Assembly: GCA_016707285.1 (NCBI GenBank)
Contig: JADJIA010000009.1
Coordinates: 76,517 to 140,516 of the forward strand
Source: Ignavibacteriales bacterium
GTDB taxonomy: Bacteria > Bacteroidota > Ignavibacteria > Ignavibacteriales > Ignavibacteriaceae
DNA length: 64,000 nucleotides
Reading direction: 5' to 3'
Position 1 is the first letter of the stretch; each line of letters begins with the position of its first letter. The translations under genes were made by a program, and so were the position numbers. Below the pieces are notes generated by a model. It did not search any database and had not been told where the DNA came from. It saw only the letters and a list, made by a program, of their open reading frames with translations. Positions 46,673 through 57,841 of this stretch are shown in pieces.

Positions 46673-47815
46673 ATGGCTCTATTTTTTATAATATTCTTTT
46701 TAGTCTATGGCTCTGCCAATTTTTATGTTTTTCTCAGAGGGTTTCAAGCTCTTGAGGCTACTCCTGTTTATGTAAAAATCTTTTATTCAGCTGTATTTAT
46801 TCTTGGGGCTTCGGGGTATGTTCTTGCGAGGGTTCTTGACTGGGAAAACTGGATTTATGACCTGCTCCACTTCTGGGGTGCACTTTGGTTCGCAATCCTG
46901 TTATACGCTTTTATGGCGGTTTTTCTAATAGATATTGTGAGATTGATCGACAAGTTTTTCCCGTTTGTGCCATATAAACTCTTCTCAACCATTCAATATT
47001 TCAAATTGGCAGTTTTTGGTCTGGTTTCTCTATATCTGTTGATTGTGGTCGGATATGGAATGTATAACGCCAACAACATTCAGATAAAGACTATGAACAT
47101 TACTCTTCCTAAAAAAGGGAGCAATCTAACAGAGCTGGATGTTGCGTTTTTGTCCGATACCCACTTTTCTCCTATCACCGGCTATGACAAAGCAGAACAG
47201 ATACATCAATTGCTCGAGGGTATCAAACCCGATCTTATTTTGATGGGGGGAGATATAATTGATGACAAAGCACATCATCTTATTCGACACGATATCGATA
47301 AAAAGCTGAAAGAAATAAAAGCACCTCTGGGTGTAATAACAATAAACGGGAATCATGAGTTTATTAATGGTTATGTAGAAAGTATCGATTTTATCCAAAG
47401 AACGGGAATTAAACTGCTCGCCGATTCTATGATGGTAATCGACAACAATCTTGTTATCGTTGGTAGAGAAGACCTCTCGATCAATCGTTTTGCCAATAAA
47501 AAAAGGAAAGAGCTTACCGAGTTGATGGCTCCCGCAAATGCTCTAAACCTTCCAGTCATCTTGCTCGATCACCAGCCATTTAACCTTGAACAGGCAGAAC
47601 AAACCGGTGTAGATCTACAACTTTCGGGACACACCCACAACGGGCAGTTGTTTCCGGCAAATCTGGTGGTTCAAAGAATTTATGAAATGGCATGGGGCTA
47701 CCTCAAGAAAGGCAAAACTCAGTATTATGTCTCTTCCGGCGCAGGCGCTTGGGGACCTCCCGTGAGGCTTGGAAGCGATGCGGAGATTATGCTTTTTAAG
47801 ATTAAGTTTGAGTAG
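46673..47815 (+). CDS. Membrane-anchored metallophosphoesterase (YkuE/YaeI-like)
   Basis: 380 residues. Four hydrophobic segments occupy about residues 1-130 (for example LFFIIFFLVYGSANFYVF and FAILLYAFMAVFLIDIV). The calcineurin-like phosphoesterase domain follows with FLSDTHFSP, LMGGDIIDD, INGNHEF, and LSGHTHNGQ, the full dimetal ligand set. Related enzymes (YkuE, YaeI) act on lipid or nucleotide phosphoesters at the membrane. The catalytic domain probably faces the cytoplasm or periplasm depending on whether the four helices are all inserted. Stands alone on the plus strand. Confidence 0.85.
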   Translation: MALFFIIFFLVYGSANFYVFLRGFQALEATPVYVKIFYSAVFILGASGYVLARVLDWENWIYDLLHFWGALWFAILLYAFMAVFLIDIVRLIDKFFPFVPYKLFSTIQYFKLAVFGLVSLYLLIVVGYGMYNANNIQIKTMNITLPKKGSNLTELDVAFLSDTHFSPITGYDKAEQIHQLLEGIKPDLILMGGDIIDDKAHHLIRHDIDKKLKEIKAPLGVITINGNHEFINGYVESIDFIQRTGIKLLADSMMVIDNNLVIVGREDLSINRFANKKRKELTELMAPANALNLPVILLDHQPFNLEQAEQTGVDLQLSGHTHNGQLFPANLVVQRIYEMAWGYLKKGKTQYYVSSGAGAWGPPVRLGSDAEIMLFKIKFE

Positions 47816-47983
47816 ATAAAAATAATTCCGCAGTTTTTCTGAATCAGTATTTGGGCATAATTACAGCAGATTTGCGAATAAAGGATATAGTTTAACACTA
47901 TTTCGCTGAAGGGGAGATAATCACTCTATCCCTCAAGAATTATTATATTTAATACTGAATTCAGAAAATTTATGAGCTAAAAA

Positions 47984-49695
47984 ATGAAAAAGCGAATACC
48001 ATCATTATCATCAAATTTTGCAGGCTTAATTTCAGAGAATGCCTGGTATGTTGATAAGACAAATTTTATTCAGCAACTTGAGGATCTGAATTTTAAGTAT
48101 CTCTTTTTCCTGCGTCCCCGCAGATTTGGTAAATCGCTTCACCTCTCCATGCTCGAACACTACTACGGAATTCAACACAAAAACAGATTTACTGAGCTGT
48201 TTTCTGAATATTACATCGGGAAGCCTGAAAATACAACACCACTAAAAAACAGTTATTACATTCTAAAATTTAATTTCAGTGGTGTACTGACCGAAAAAAA
48301 GGATCAAATAGTCCCCTCATTTATCAATAAACTAATCAGTGGAATAAGCCAATTTAAAAAAGATTATGGAATTCTCGAAAACCCGGAACTTGATGATATT
48401 TTTCAAGACAAAACAGCCGTAGGTGTTTTTGAGGGTTTTATCTCGGGCTTAAGACAAAAAGGGTTTGAGGGTAAAATATATCTATTAATTGATGAGTATG
48501 ATCATTTTACGAATGAGCTGTTTGCATTTAACACAGAACATTTTAAGGAAATAGTTTCGAGAAATGGATGGGTGAGGAAATTCTACGAAACCATTAAAAC
48601 ATATATGGGTGAGGGTATAATTGATCGTTTTTTTGCCACCGGCGTAACTCCAGTAACTCTTGACAGCATGACAAGTGGGTTTAATGTTGCTCAAAACATA
48701 ACTCTGAATTCAGATTTCCATAATATGGCCGGGTTTACAGAATCAGAATTGAGGGGAATGATTGAAAATACTATTTATGAAAAAGGCAAATTTGATCTTG
48801 ATGTAGTTATCTCAGATATGCGTTCGTGGTACAATGGGAGTAAATTTTCGAAGGATGCCACTGAAAGGTTATACAATCCTCAGATGGTCATATCATTTCT
48901 TTCTGCCTTTAGCCGGAACTGGAAGTATCCCGATGAAATGGCAGATATTAATGTTACATCTGATTATAAAAAGATTTCAAATATACTTGCCCCGCTATCT
49001 CACGATGACTCTGACAATATCATCACTGAAGTATTAAACACAGACAGAATAGCAGAAAGATTGACAATACAATACAACTTCGAACTTCCATATACAAAAA
49101 CTGAAGCTGTTTCATTGCTTTTCTACAACGGTTTACTTACTATAGAAAATGCTGTTGTCAGTATGTATAACTATGTAATTCCAAATTATGTAATGAAGCA
49201 GATGTACTGGGAGTTTTTCAGGTATAAGTTTACCATGGAGAAAGAACTTCGGTACGATAACACAAAAATCGACAGATCGATAATGCAAATGTTCACCGAG
49301 GGGAAGATAGATATGCTGGTTGAGTATGTCCATTCTATTTTAAAAAATCTTTCGAATCGTGACTTGCAGAAGTTCAGCGAAAAGAACATAAAAATGATCT
49401 TTATGACTCTTCTGATGGGAAACAACGCCTATTTTGTAAAAGTGAAAACGAAAACAATGAAGGTTATGCCGACCTTTTGTTAATTCCCACACAACTTAAC
49501 CCCGGTAAAGAAAATTTCCTGCTTGAGCTTAAATATCTGAAGAAAAGCAACAAGGAAAAACTTGAAATTGAAAAGCTCAAAGCGTTAGAACAAGTTGCAA
49601 AATACAAATCAGAACTCGCAGCCGAAGGTATTATCTGTAGGACATTTGCGATAGTGTTTGTGGGGAAGTCAGATTTTGCAGTGGCAGAGGTGTAG
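47984..49695 (+). pseudogene. AAA-ATPase/PD-(D/E)XK protein, single-base frameshift near the 3' end
   Basis: Family start MKKRIPSLSSNFAGLISENAWYVDKT, P-loop variant LRPRRFGKSLHLSML, and Walker B-like YLLIDEYDHF are intact. At AAAA 49438-49441 the frame ends prematurely at 49483. One more A gives YFVKSENENNEGYADLLLIPTQ, which joins directly to LLELKYLKKSNKEKLE, the Asp and Glu-x-Lys of the nuclease site, running to 49695. The repair restores the full paralogue of the intact gene at 53877. A homopolymer read error is the simplest explanation; otherwise the nuclease is lost. Confidence 0.8.
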
Positions 49696-49831
49696 GGATA
49701 GTTCCACGGATTTCACGGATTTTCACGGATGGGATTTATAATTTCCACTCTGTGTCCTCCGTGTGCTCTGTGGTTTTACTCTATCCTTTGCGGCCTTTGT
49801 TGTTAACTTGCTCTCAAGTCTTTCAAGTTCT
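49696..49831. repeat. CACGGATT-type repeats
   Basis: Units ttccacgga, tttcacgga, ttttcacgga at 49700-49732, followed by the tctgtgtcctccgtgtgctctgtgg variant and caagtctttcaagttctctact. No gene. Confidence 0.65.
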
Positions 49832-51490
49832 CTACTTCAACAACAATATTTTCTGAACAAGTTGTTGATTCCCAAAAATTGCCTGAACAAAATATACTCC
49901 TGAAGAGAGTCCTGATCTCTCAATTATGAAACGGTGTGTGGCTGCTTCTTTCATTCCATTAAATACAGTTTCAACAAGGGAACCACGGCTGTCAAAAAGG
50001 GATATTTGCAGATTACCGGAATTTGGGAGGTCGAGTGTAAAGGTTGTTTGTGGATTAAATGGATTTGGCGAAGCATTCCCCATTCTGAAATTGGTTGGAA
50101 CCTCTGTGGTGTTGTCTTCAATTCCCACTAACGACAGGGGATTTTCACAGATTGAATCTGATAGATACCCGTACGATTATCCATCCAGAATGGGTGAAGA
50201 GTGTTGTTGCTGTAAACAATTGATATATTGTCTCCCTGATACCCCTGTCCCAAACCACCAATAGGCGTCGGTTCAAAGTTTTTATCTGATATTTCATATT
50301 CTGTCCAGGTATCTCCATTGTCGAGTGATCTTGCAAGGAAAACCCCCGCAGAATCGGAAGTTGTTGCCCTGTCATCATAAAATATCACATTAATTCCGCC
50401 ATATTCATCCACAGTCATTGCCGGGAAAAATTGAATTTTGCCGTTGTTTAGCTGATCCTGATTAACTCTGACTCCTGCCGACCAGGTATTGCCCCCGTCA
50501 GTTGAACGGTTAAATATGATATCGGGGTCCGCTCCTGCCACGGAAGTGTTTTTCTGGGTGGTTACAACATACAACCATCCGTTGGTGGCACCTCCCGACA
50601 AATCAATTGCCAACTGAGGATTGCTGTTAACACGAATATTTTGTTTGGTGGGTAAAATTCCCTGGATTCCGTTTGTGACGAATACATTTTCGGTCACTGA
50701 CCATGAAGTGCCGCCATTCGTTGATTTTGCAAATCCTGTATATTTTTCTGTAAATGGTGAAGAAGAAGTGACCGCAGCCCAGACCGCATAAACCACCCCT
50801 GTTTATCGACCACAAGTCCACCGCCATAATTCCTGTCGGTAGGTGAGTTAACCTGCTGAATTGACGACCAGTTTTCTCCCCGTCATCCGTATAAACAAAA
50901 ACCAAAGGATATGGTGGACTGTATCTTACCCACGCAGCATAAACTCTTCCATAATAAGGACTTGACGGTGAATTATCGGCTGCCAGCCAAGCCCTTTCGA
51001 GCTCAATATTTGTGATGGCTTTTGCATTCGACCAGGTTCTTCCCTGATCGGTTGGTCTGTGGGAACAAAGACCATAATGGCGAATTTTACCATTTCTTGT
51101 AAGGATAAAAGTACCGTTTTTGTCGATTGTGATCCCGGGATCACCTCCGTGAAATGCAATGGAAGGACCACCCGAGCAGGTATCAGTGCCCCAAAACGAA
51201 GTTCCACCATCGGAGGAGACATATATCCCCTCACTCACAAAAAACTGGGGCGAAAAACTTATCGCGTTTGCAGAGGCAAAAATTGAGTTTGGATCATTTG
51301 GGTGTACAACAGCAACCACCTCCGTTTGCGTAACGACGGATGAAAAAACGGAATAATTTGGCAGTCCCAATCGTGTAAAATTTTGTGCAGAAGTTACCGT
51401 CATTAAACAAAACATCAGAAAAAGGGGAACCCTGAACCGGGTTCCCTTCAAAAGAACAAAATTTAATTTTCTGTAATAACTTGATAACAT
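49832..51490 (-). pseudogene. Secreted BNR-repeat (sialidase-like) protein with T9SS sorting domain, three frameshifts
   Basis: From about 51490 a signal peptide (VPLFLMFCLMTVTSAQ) and Asp-box segments (VSSDGGTSF, DQGRTWSN) are read. The frame then shifts at GGGG 50878-50881 (to ENWSSIQQVNSPTDRNYGGG), again at 50796-50799 (to VVYAVWAAVTSSSP), and again at 50137-50140 (to LVGIEDNTTEVPTNF ... ASPNPFNPQT, the sorting domain ending at 49832). All three are length changes of a four-base G/C run, and the corrected product is a complete propeller protein. Sequencing indels are strongly suspected. Function is probably extracellular glycan binding or hydrolysis; catalytic sialidase residues were not identified. 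Confidence 0.75.
51425..51446 (-). terminator. Hairpin with T tract at the start of the BNR gene
   Basis: On the minus strand GGGAACCC-loop-GGGTTCCC is followed by CTTTTT. It is well placed to end the TonB-receptor transcript (stop at 51537). But it overlaps the apparent signal-peptide codons of the BNR gene, so it may be an attenuator or the start may be mis-set. Confidence 0.45.
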
Positions 51491-51536
51491 CTATTGGTCT
51501 ATAATTACTGCATTATTGGATTACTGAACTATTGCA

Positions 51537-53666
51537 TTAAAACCTGTATCCCAGCGTCAGGGATGCAAAGGCATTTCTCGGTTCACCAAGTTCATAAAAT
51601 CTTCCGGAGGTGGAGTTGATATTCAGAAATGCCGCATATCTTTTATCCAAGATATTATTTACGCCGCCCGAAAGCAAGACATTAAAATGGTTCAATTTTA
51701 AGTCAAACCCCACAACCGAGTTCAGAATCGTATATGATGGATTGTTTTCGGTGTTTGCATCATCAACATACATATCAGAAATATGGGAGACAGAGAGTTT
51801 CAGAAAACCGGTGAGGTCTTCGGTGATATTGTTTTGATATGATCCTGAAACATAGATATTATGTTTTGGAACAGACGGAACAACCTTACCACTAAAATCC
51901 TTCTCCTCAGTTATAAAATTACCTCCGTTATCCAATTTAATAACCCGTGCAGCATAGGTATCATAACTGAAATTGCTGTAGGTATAAGCCACTTTCAGCG
52001 TAAAAGCTTTCAGAATGGCGGTTTCAGCTCCCAATTCAAATCCTGAACGGTTGGTTTTGGCTGAGTTTCGGTAGAAGACACTCCCAAGCACTTCAAAAGG
52101 CACTATCTCGTTATCGATCATGATATTAAAAAATGTGCCTTCAAAAAAGAGGTAATTAAACAAACCGCTTGTGAAGATGAGATTACCTTTCATTCCGAGA
52201 TCAAAATTTTTGGTCTTTTGTGCTTCAAGATCGGGATTGTAGAATTTACCCTGATTTGAGCTGGTCGGGTAGTTGTCAAGTTCATTCCCGGCGGGGGAGT
52301 CAAATCCCAAACCATATGAAGTATAAATAGAAAGATATGGAGTAAATTTATAGTTTAACGCAATTTTTGGCGTAAAAGCTGTGTAAGCTTTCCTGTCATC
52401 CTGCGAACCAAGTATCCTGTTTTTTGCTGCAAACACCACATTATCATATCTACCTGTAAAAAGCAGCGCAAACTTATCTGGGATAAATTCAAATCTCTCC
52501 TGAATAAAAAATCCGGCATTTTGAATTGTTTCGTCCGTAAGAGTAATCAAAACATCACTTTTCATTCCGTTGATGTTACTGTACTCTTCAATTGGTCCCG
52601 TCTGATAAAGCAAGTCACCACCAACTGAAAACATGTTGTTGAAGCCTGCTATTTTTGTACGGTTGGTATAACGGCCCGAAGCACCAAGCCCGTAACGGTT
52701 AAAAATTCGGACAGTTTTTTGAGCTCTTTCAAAATATTTAAGAGTGAAATAACCGGTCACTTCAAGCTCATGAGCTTTGCTTCCACCCGGGTTTAATTCG
52801 TATTTGATGCCAAAGCGACCTTTGTTCGAGAGGCGATAATAATCGAAGTCTTTTTCGGTTTTGGCAGCTTGAAAAGGATCGGCATCAAACTCGGCTTTTT
52901 TTAAGGAACCGGGAAGTTTTATTGATCCCGTTGCAGAGTAACCGATGAGGGATAACTTTGAGTTCTCAGTAAGTTTTGTCTCAAGAACTGTATTTAAAAT
53001 ATTCCAAAAATCTTCTGAATGTGCGCGATAACCCGCAGAATTATGATAATTATACGACACCATAAATTTAGTGTCACCCTCTTTAACACCGAGTTTAACT
53101 CCGTTTCTGCGAAGTCCAAACTCACCAAACTCATTAAACTGGGTAATAAAAGAGGAAGGGAAATTGATTTCATTGATAAAGTTGACAACTCCACCCGGAG
53201 CGTTGGTATAGAGTGATGAGGCACTTCCTTTTACGATTTCAATTGAACCAACGGAGTTAAAGTCGATTGCTTCTATTCTGGTTTGTCCATCAGGTTCCGA
53301 TTCAGGAATTCCATCGAGAAGGATTCTGATCCCACGAATTCCCGAGTTTGAGCGGCTTCCAAATCCCCTTATTGAAATCCTTACATCGTGATTTCCATAA
53401 CGGGACTGCATAAAAAGCCCGGGAACACCGGAGAGAATATCGTTAATCGCTGTTTTTTTATCAAATTTGTATGAGCTGTTGTCAATTCTAAAAACCGGAT
53501 ACGGGATATCGATAATTTTTTCGCCCACTCTTGTGGCTGTAATAACCACATCATCAAGTTGATACTTGATTGTATCTTTCTCATCGGGTACATACTGATC
53601 TTTCAACTGTGCTGATACCTGACAAAAAGTAATGATTAAACTGAAAAAAAAGAAGACTTTTTTCAT
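51537..53666 (-). CDS. TonB-dependent outer-membrane receptor
   Basis: 709 residues. Signal peptide about 1-19. TonB-box-like region DDVVITATRVGEKI near residues 37-50, plug domain with FDKKTAINDILSGVPGLFMQSRYGNHDVRISIRG and IEIVKGSASSLYTNAPGGVVNFI, then a 22-strand-style barrel ending FASLTLGYRF. It resembles the FecA/siderophore and TonB-receptor 2 group, with no SusC-type N-terminal CarboxypepD domain. It imports a chelated metal, vitamin or small molecule using TonB energy; ligand not identifiable. No SusD or transporter gene is adjacent. Confidence 0.92.
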   Translation of the reverse strand: MKKVFFFFSLIITFCQVSAQLKDQYVPDEKDTIKYQLDDVVITATRVGEKIIDIPYPVFRIDNSSYKFDKKTAINDILSGVPGLFMQSRYGNHDVRISIRGFGSRSNSGIRGIRILLDGIPESEPDGQTRIEAIDFNSVGSIEIVKGSASSLYTNAPGGVVNFINEINFPSSFITQFNEFGEFGLRRNGVKLGVKEGDTKFMVSYNYHNSAGYRAHSEDFWNILNTVLETKLTENSKLSLIGYSATGSIKLPGSLKKAEFDADPFQAAKTEKDFDYYRLSNKGRFGIKYELNPGGSKAHELEVTGYFTLKYFERAQKTVRIFNRYGLGASGRYTNRTKIAGFNNMFSVGGDLLYQTGPIEEYSNINGMKSDVLITLTDETIQNAGFFIQERFEFIPDKFALLFTGRYDNVVFAAKNRILGSQDDRKAYTAFTPKIALNYKFTPYLSIYTSYGLGFDSPAGNELDNYPTSSNQGKFYNPDLEAQKTKNFDLGMKGNLIFTSGLFNYLFFEGTFFNIMIDNEIVPFEVLGSVFYRNSAKTNRSGFELGAETAILKAFTLKVAYTYSNFSYDTYAARVIKLDNGGNFITEEKDFSGKVVPSVPKHNIYVSGSYQNNITEDLTGFLKLSVSHISDMYVDDANTENNPSYTILNSVVGFDLKLNHFNVLLSGGVNNILDKRYAAFLNINSTSGRFYELGEPRNAFASLTLGYRF

Positions 53667-53876
53667 TTATTTTACTTTCATAAAATTATATTTTTGACAT
53701 TATGAAAGTACAAAAATAATACGAGACAGGACTTAAAACACTCTGTCAAAGAGGAATCCACCACCACAAGGGCTTATACATTTTGTATCATCTTGCGTGT
53801 AAATAAGTCAGATTAATTATCTTTCAATCATTTTCCCTATATTTAAGTAAGCATCAAATAAATTTCCCAAAAGAGA

Positions 53877-55592
53877 ATGAAAAAACGTCTTCCATCAAAA
53901 ACATCAAATTTCACTACTCTGATAGATGAAAATTCTTTCTATGTTGACAAAACTGTCTTCATAAAAGAATTGGAATCGATAAGTGATCGTTACCTGTTTT
54001 TTCTCCGCCCTCGCCGATTTGGGAAATCTTTGCTCCTCTCGATGCTGGGTCATTATTACGGGATACAACACGCAGAAAGATTTGATGACCTGTTTGGCGG
54101 GTATTTTATCGGAAAACCACACAATCAAACACCTCTTCGAAACAGCTACCACATTCTAAATTTTAACTTTAGCGGAATAAAGACTGACAAGGTTGATGAT
54201 GTTTTTTTACACTTTACTAATGAGATTAGCGGAGCTGTAAAACTGTTTATCACAAAATACAACCTGTTCACAGATGTCGAAACCGCCGAAATATTCTCAC
54301 ACAATGACGCTAACTCTATATTAAGAAGTTTATTTTTTAGACTTCAGGGTTTGCAGCCCGGTATTAAAGTGTACCTTTTTATCGATGAATATGATCATTT
54401 CACCAATGAATTGCTTGCATTTAACAGGGAGCATTTTAGCGAGATAGTGTCTCAGAATGGTTGGATGCGTAAGTTTTTTGAAGTAATCAAACAATTTATG
54501 GGCGAAGGAGTAATTGATCGTTTTTTTGCAACAGGTGTTACTCCCGTTACTCTCGATAGTATGACCAGCGGATTTAATGTTTCAAAAAATTTAACACTTG
54601 ACGCCAGATTTCACAATATGGCAGGATTTACCGAATCTGAAGTTCAAGCACTGATAACCGCAACGGGCAGTGAAACGGTGATTTCTGAAATTGACAGTCT
54701 TGTGGGAGATATTCGTGAGTGGTATAATGGAAGTAAATTTTCGGTTGAGACTGTTCAGAAATTATTTAACCCTCAAATACTCATTAATTTCCTTGATTAT
54801 TTTTATGCTTTTGGTAAATACCCGACCGAAATGTATGACCCATCCGTTGCCTCTGACTATCTAAAAATTAAAAATCAGTTAAGCATTCTGAAACCTGAAG
54901 AAGCAAATGAAGTTATTTCAGAGATAATAGAAAATGAAAAAATCAAAGACAGGATTACACTCCAGTATAACCTTGAAAGCAGATTCTCTCGAACCGATTT
55001 GATCTCGCTACTTTTTTATAATGGTCTTTTAACAATCAATGGTGCAGAGGGAAGCATAATGGAATATGTGATTCCAAATTATGTTGTTAAAACGATGTAC
55101 TGGGAATTTTTAAGGCAATCTTTCATCGAAGAAAATCTGAGCGGCTTTAATACGGATGATTTGATGGAGATATTTGATGAAATGCGATTTGATGGAAAGG
55201 TAAATAAACTCGTTAAATACATTGCAGAGTTAATGGATAAGATATCTAACCGTGACCTGCTTGGTTTCAGAGAATCTAATCTTAAAATGTTGTTTCTACC
55301 TGTACTAAATTTTGCCAATATTTATAAAATTAACAGCGAGGTAGAGATCAACAGAAAATATATCGACCTCTACTTAAAACTCCAACCTGAATACAGAGGC
55401 AAATATTCATTTGTACTTGAACTTAAATATTTGAAAAAATCAGAAATTGAGAAATACAACTCCATCAAATCTGAAGGAATTGAACAACTTAAAGACTATA
55501 TGACACTGAAGGGACTTGACAAGGACAAAAACCTAAATGCTTTTCTGATTTTGTTTTTGAACAACAAACCTGAAATAGTCGAGATTGACTAA
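53877..55592 (+). CDS. AAA-ATPase-like / PD-(D/E)XK nuclease fusion protein, intact
   Basis: 571 residues. MKKRLPSKTSNFTTLIDENSFYVDKT, LRPRRFGKSLLLSML (P-loop variant), KVYLFIDEYDHF (Walker B-like), FFATGVTPVTLDSMTSG (sensor region), then the C-terminal YIDLYLKL ... FVLELKYLKKSEIEKY, giving Asp and Glu-x-Lys of the PD-(D/E)XK site. It is a close paralogue of the frameshifted copy at 47984 and a more distant one of the minus-strand copy at 31202. No ribosome site stronger than AAAGAGA was seen. Function unknown. Confidence 0.88.
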   Translation: MKKRLPSKTSNFTTLIDENSFYVDKTVFIKELESISDRYLFFLRPRRFGKSLLLSMLGHYYGIQHAERFDDLFGGYFIGKPHNQTPLRNSYHILNFNFSGIKTDKVDDVFLHFTNEISGAVKLFITKYNLFTDVETAEIFSHNDANSILRSLFFRLQGLQPGIKVYLFIDEYDHFTNELLAFNREHFSEIVSQNGWMRKFFEVIKQFMGEGVIDRFFATGVTPVTLDSMTSGFNVSKNLTLDARFHNMAGFTESEVQALITATGSETVISEIDSLVGDIREWYNGSKFSVETVQKLFNPQILINFLDYFYAFGKYPTEMYDPSVASDYLKIKNQLSILKPEEANEVISEIIENEKIKDRITLQYNLESRFSRTDLISLLFYNGLLTINGAEGSIMEYVIPNYVVKTMYWEFLRQSFIEENLSGFNTDDLMEIFDEMRFDGKVNKLVKYIAELMDKISNRDLLGFRESNLKMLFLPVLNFANIYKINSEVEINRKYIDLYLKLQPEYRGKYSFVLELKYLKKSEIEKYNSIKSEGIEQLKDYMTLKGLDKDKNLNAFLILFLNNKPEIVEID

Positions 55593-55652
55593 AAACAAGT
55601 AAACCAATTCTCTTTCTTTTCTCTGTCCTGTTATGTCTTTCTAAGCCCCCCA

Positions 55653-57699
55653 CTATTTAGTCATAACAAATTTTCCTGTTAAGCGACTGATAGTATTCTC
55701 TCCTGAAACATTTTCAAGCGTATAGAAATAGACTCCTGAAGCTTTGCCCGACATATTCAGGTGAATTTCATGGGTGCCACTTTCTGTGATGCCGGGTGAT
55801 AAGGTTGTTATAAGTTCACCACGGGAATCATAAACTTTCAACGACACAGTACCCGAAACAGGCATGTTGTATCTGATAACAGTCTCCGGATTAAAAGGAT
55901 TTGGGTAATTTCCGAGCAACTCAAATGAAAGGGAGTTGAGCTCGGTTTCAACGGGTTTTGAATAGTGGTTTGTGCCGTCAAAATCGATCTGATTTAGACG
56001 ATATTGAACCCGACCCGATAAATTTAACGGTGAATTGTCTGTGAATTGGTAAGTTTTTGTGGAAGTGGATGTACCTGATCCTGTCACTGTACCAATTTCT
56101 TTCCAAGTTTCACCCGTGAGTGGGCGCCTTTCAACACGGAACTCCTTATTGTTGGTTTCAGAAGAAGTTGACCAGTTAAGAAGGACATCAAGACCTGTAA
56201 CTTCCGCAGAAAATGATGTCAATTCCACAGGGAACCGGTTCCAATTGATTCAGGAAAACAACTATCGGGGTTCTGGCTGTTCCAACAGCGAGGTCGAGCA
56301 TACCATTTCCGTCAACATCGCCATAAGTTATTGAATTCAGTGATGAAGCCCCGATGTATGTCCATGTAGGGGTTGTCGGCAGGCTTCCTCCGTTATTGAT
56401 AAACAATTCCACTCTTGGTGGACTAAAACTTACTGTCGACAAGTCGGGGTAGCCGTCGTTGTTTACATCGTTGAAAATCAGTTCCTGGACACCGGGTGTG
56501 GGGGTGTGGGTTGATGTCCAAACAGGTGATGTACCAAGTGTTCCGGCAGTGTTTTTGTATAAAACATCCGGATTACCATTTCCACCGATTGCAAAATCCA
56601 TATAACCATCAAGATCATAGTCTGCCCAGGCACTCCCCTTTTGTGAGATTGTGTTCCCAACATTCCAGAAAGGATTTCCGGCGATTCCACCTTCAAAGTT
56701 CAGATAAACTCCAGAAGCAAAGTTCACCCACTTGGAGGCTCCTACATCTCCCTTTTTAACATAAGAATAATCCACAATCACAGATGCCCCCTGTGGAAGC
56801 AGCCCCCCGATGGAAACAAACGCACCAACGGGATCGGAACAATAATTTTGAACGGGAACCCCGCTAACAGTAACTGAATGAATTTTATATATTGGAGTTT
56901 TTGAAAGGTGAACAGCACCCTTGCCTGTCTCCGGAATAGTAAAAGTCTCCTGAACCCGTGTAAGATCGCTGTTATTCAGATCAGTAAACGCTACTGAATT
57001 TGTGATCATCATGTCACTTGAAGTGTAAGTCGGGGTGGAAGTGAAACCCGTCCCCTGATTAATGTAATAAAATATCGGTTTGTAGGGATCAGAAGTGTTT
57101 CCTTGATTTCCCACAGCAAGATCGAGCAACCCATCACCATTGATGTCGTTGAATGCAGTCCCAACCGTCCATGCCTGTCCTGTGAAGGTGAATGATGGAG
57201 TAGTGGGTACGCCTGTGCCTGTGTTGAGATAAATAGTTGAAGGGGCATAACCTCCGTCACCATTCCCTGAAAACAGGTCGGGTTTGCCGTCGTTATTTAT
57301 ATCTGCCCATTTAATGTCGGTTGTTGAGCGGGAATCATCGGAGAACCAAACAGGGTTTACGGTCAAAACACCGTTGTCGTTTCTAAAAATCATGTTATTG
57401 TATTCGGGGATTGGGGGGAAAGACTGGCTGAAGTAACACCCGGCAGCAAGATCAAGATCACCATCCATATCATAGTCACCAAAAGCGAGTCCACCAATCT
57501 GTCTTTCAAGTCCCGCCGTCCAGAATGGCGTTGTTCCAAAAGGAGCGGTAGTAGTTGTGATTACAAGTGGCTTAAATTCACCATTCACCCGGGAAACAAC
57601 ACTTTTTCCATCGGGACTGATATCGGTGTATTTTAACTCTTCCTGGGCGAAGAGTATTGAACACAAAACAGTAACAAAAAGCAGTAATCTTGATAACAT
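55653..57699 (-). pseudogene. Secreted FG-GAP/VCBS-repeat protein with T9SS sorting domain, one frameshift
   Basis: About 680 residues if corrected. Signal peptide about 1-19, then FG-GAP/VCBS repeats with calcium-binding style motifs (GDYDMDGDLDLAAG, DINNDGKPDLFSG, DINGDGLLDLAVG, DYDLDGYMDFAIG, DVNNDGYPDLST, DVDGNGMLDLAVG), an integrin-like propeller. At GGG 56230-56232 the first frame ends soon after (56188). Removing one base joins QLEPVPVELTSFSAEVTG, a Fn3-like module, and the sorting domain NYPNPFNPETVIRYN to 55653. Surface protein, probably adhesion; the interruption is a homopolymer-length change. Confidence 0.8.
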
Positions 57700-57841
57700 T
57701 TTTTACTCCAAAAAGTTAAGATGCTAAAATTACAAAATTTTTGGAACAGTTCACATAATTAATTTACCGTCGGTGGAATGCCGGTTTCACCGTTCGATTG
57801 GTTGAATTAAATTAGCAATAACAAATTGAAGAGGTTGGAAA

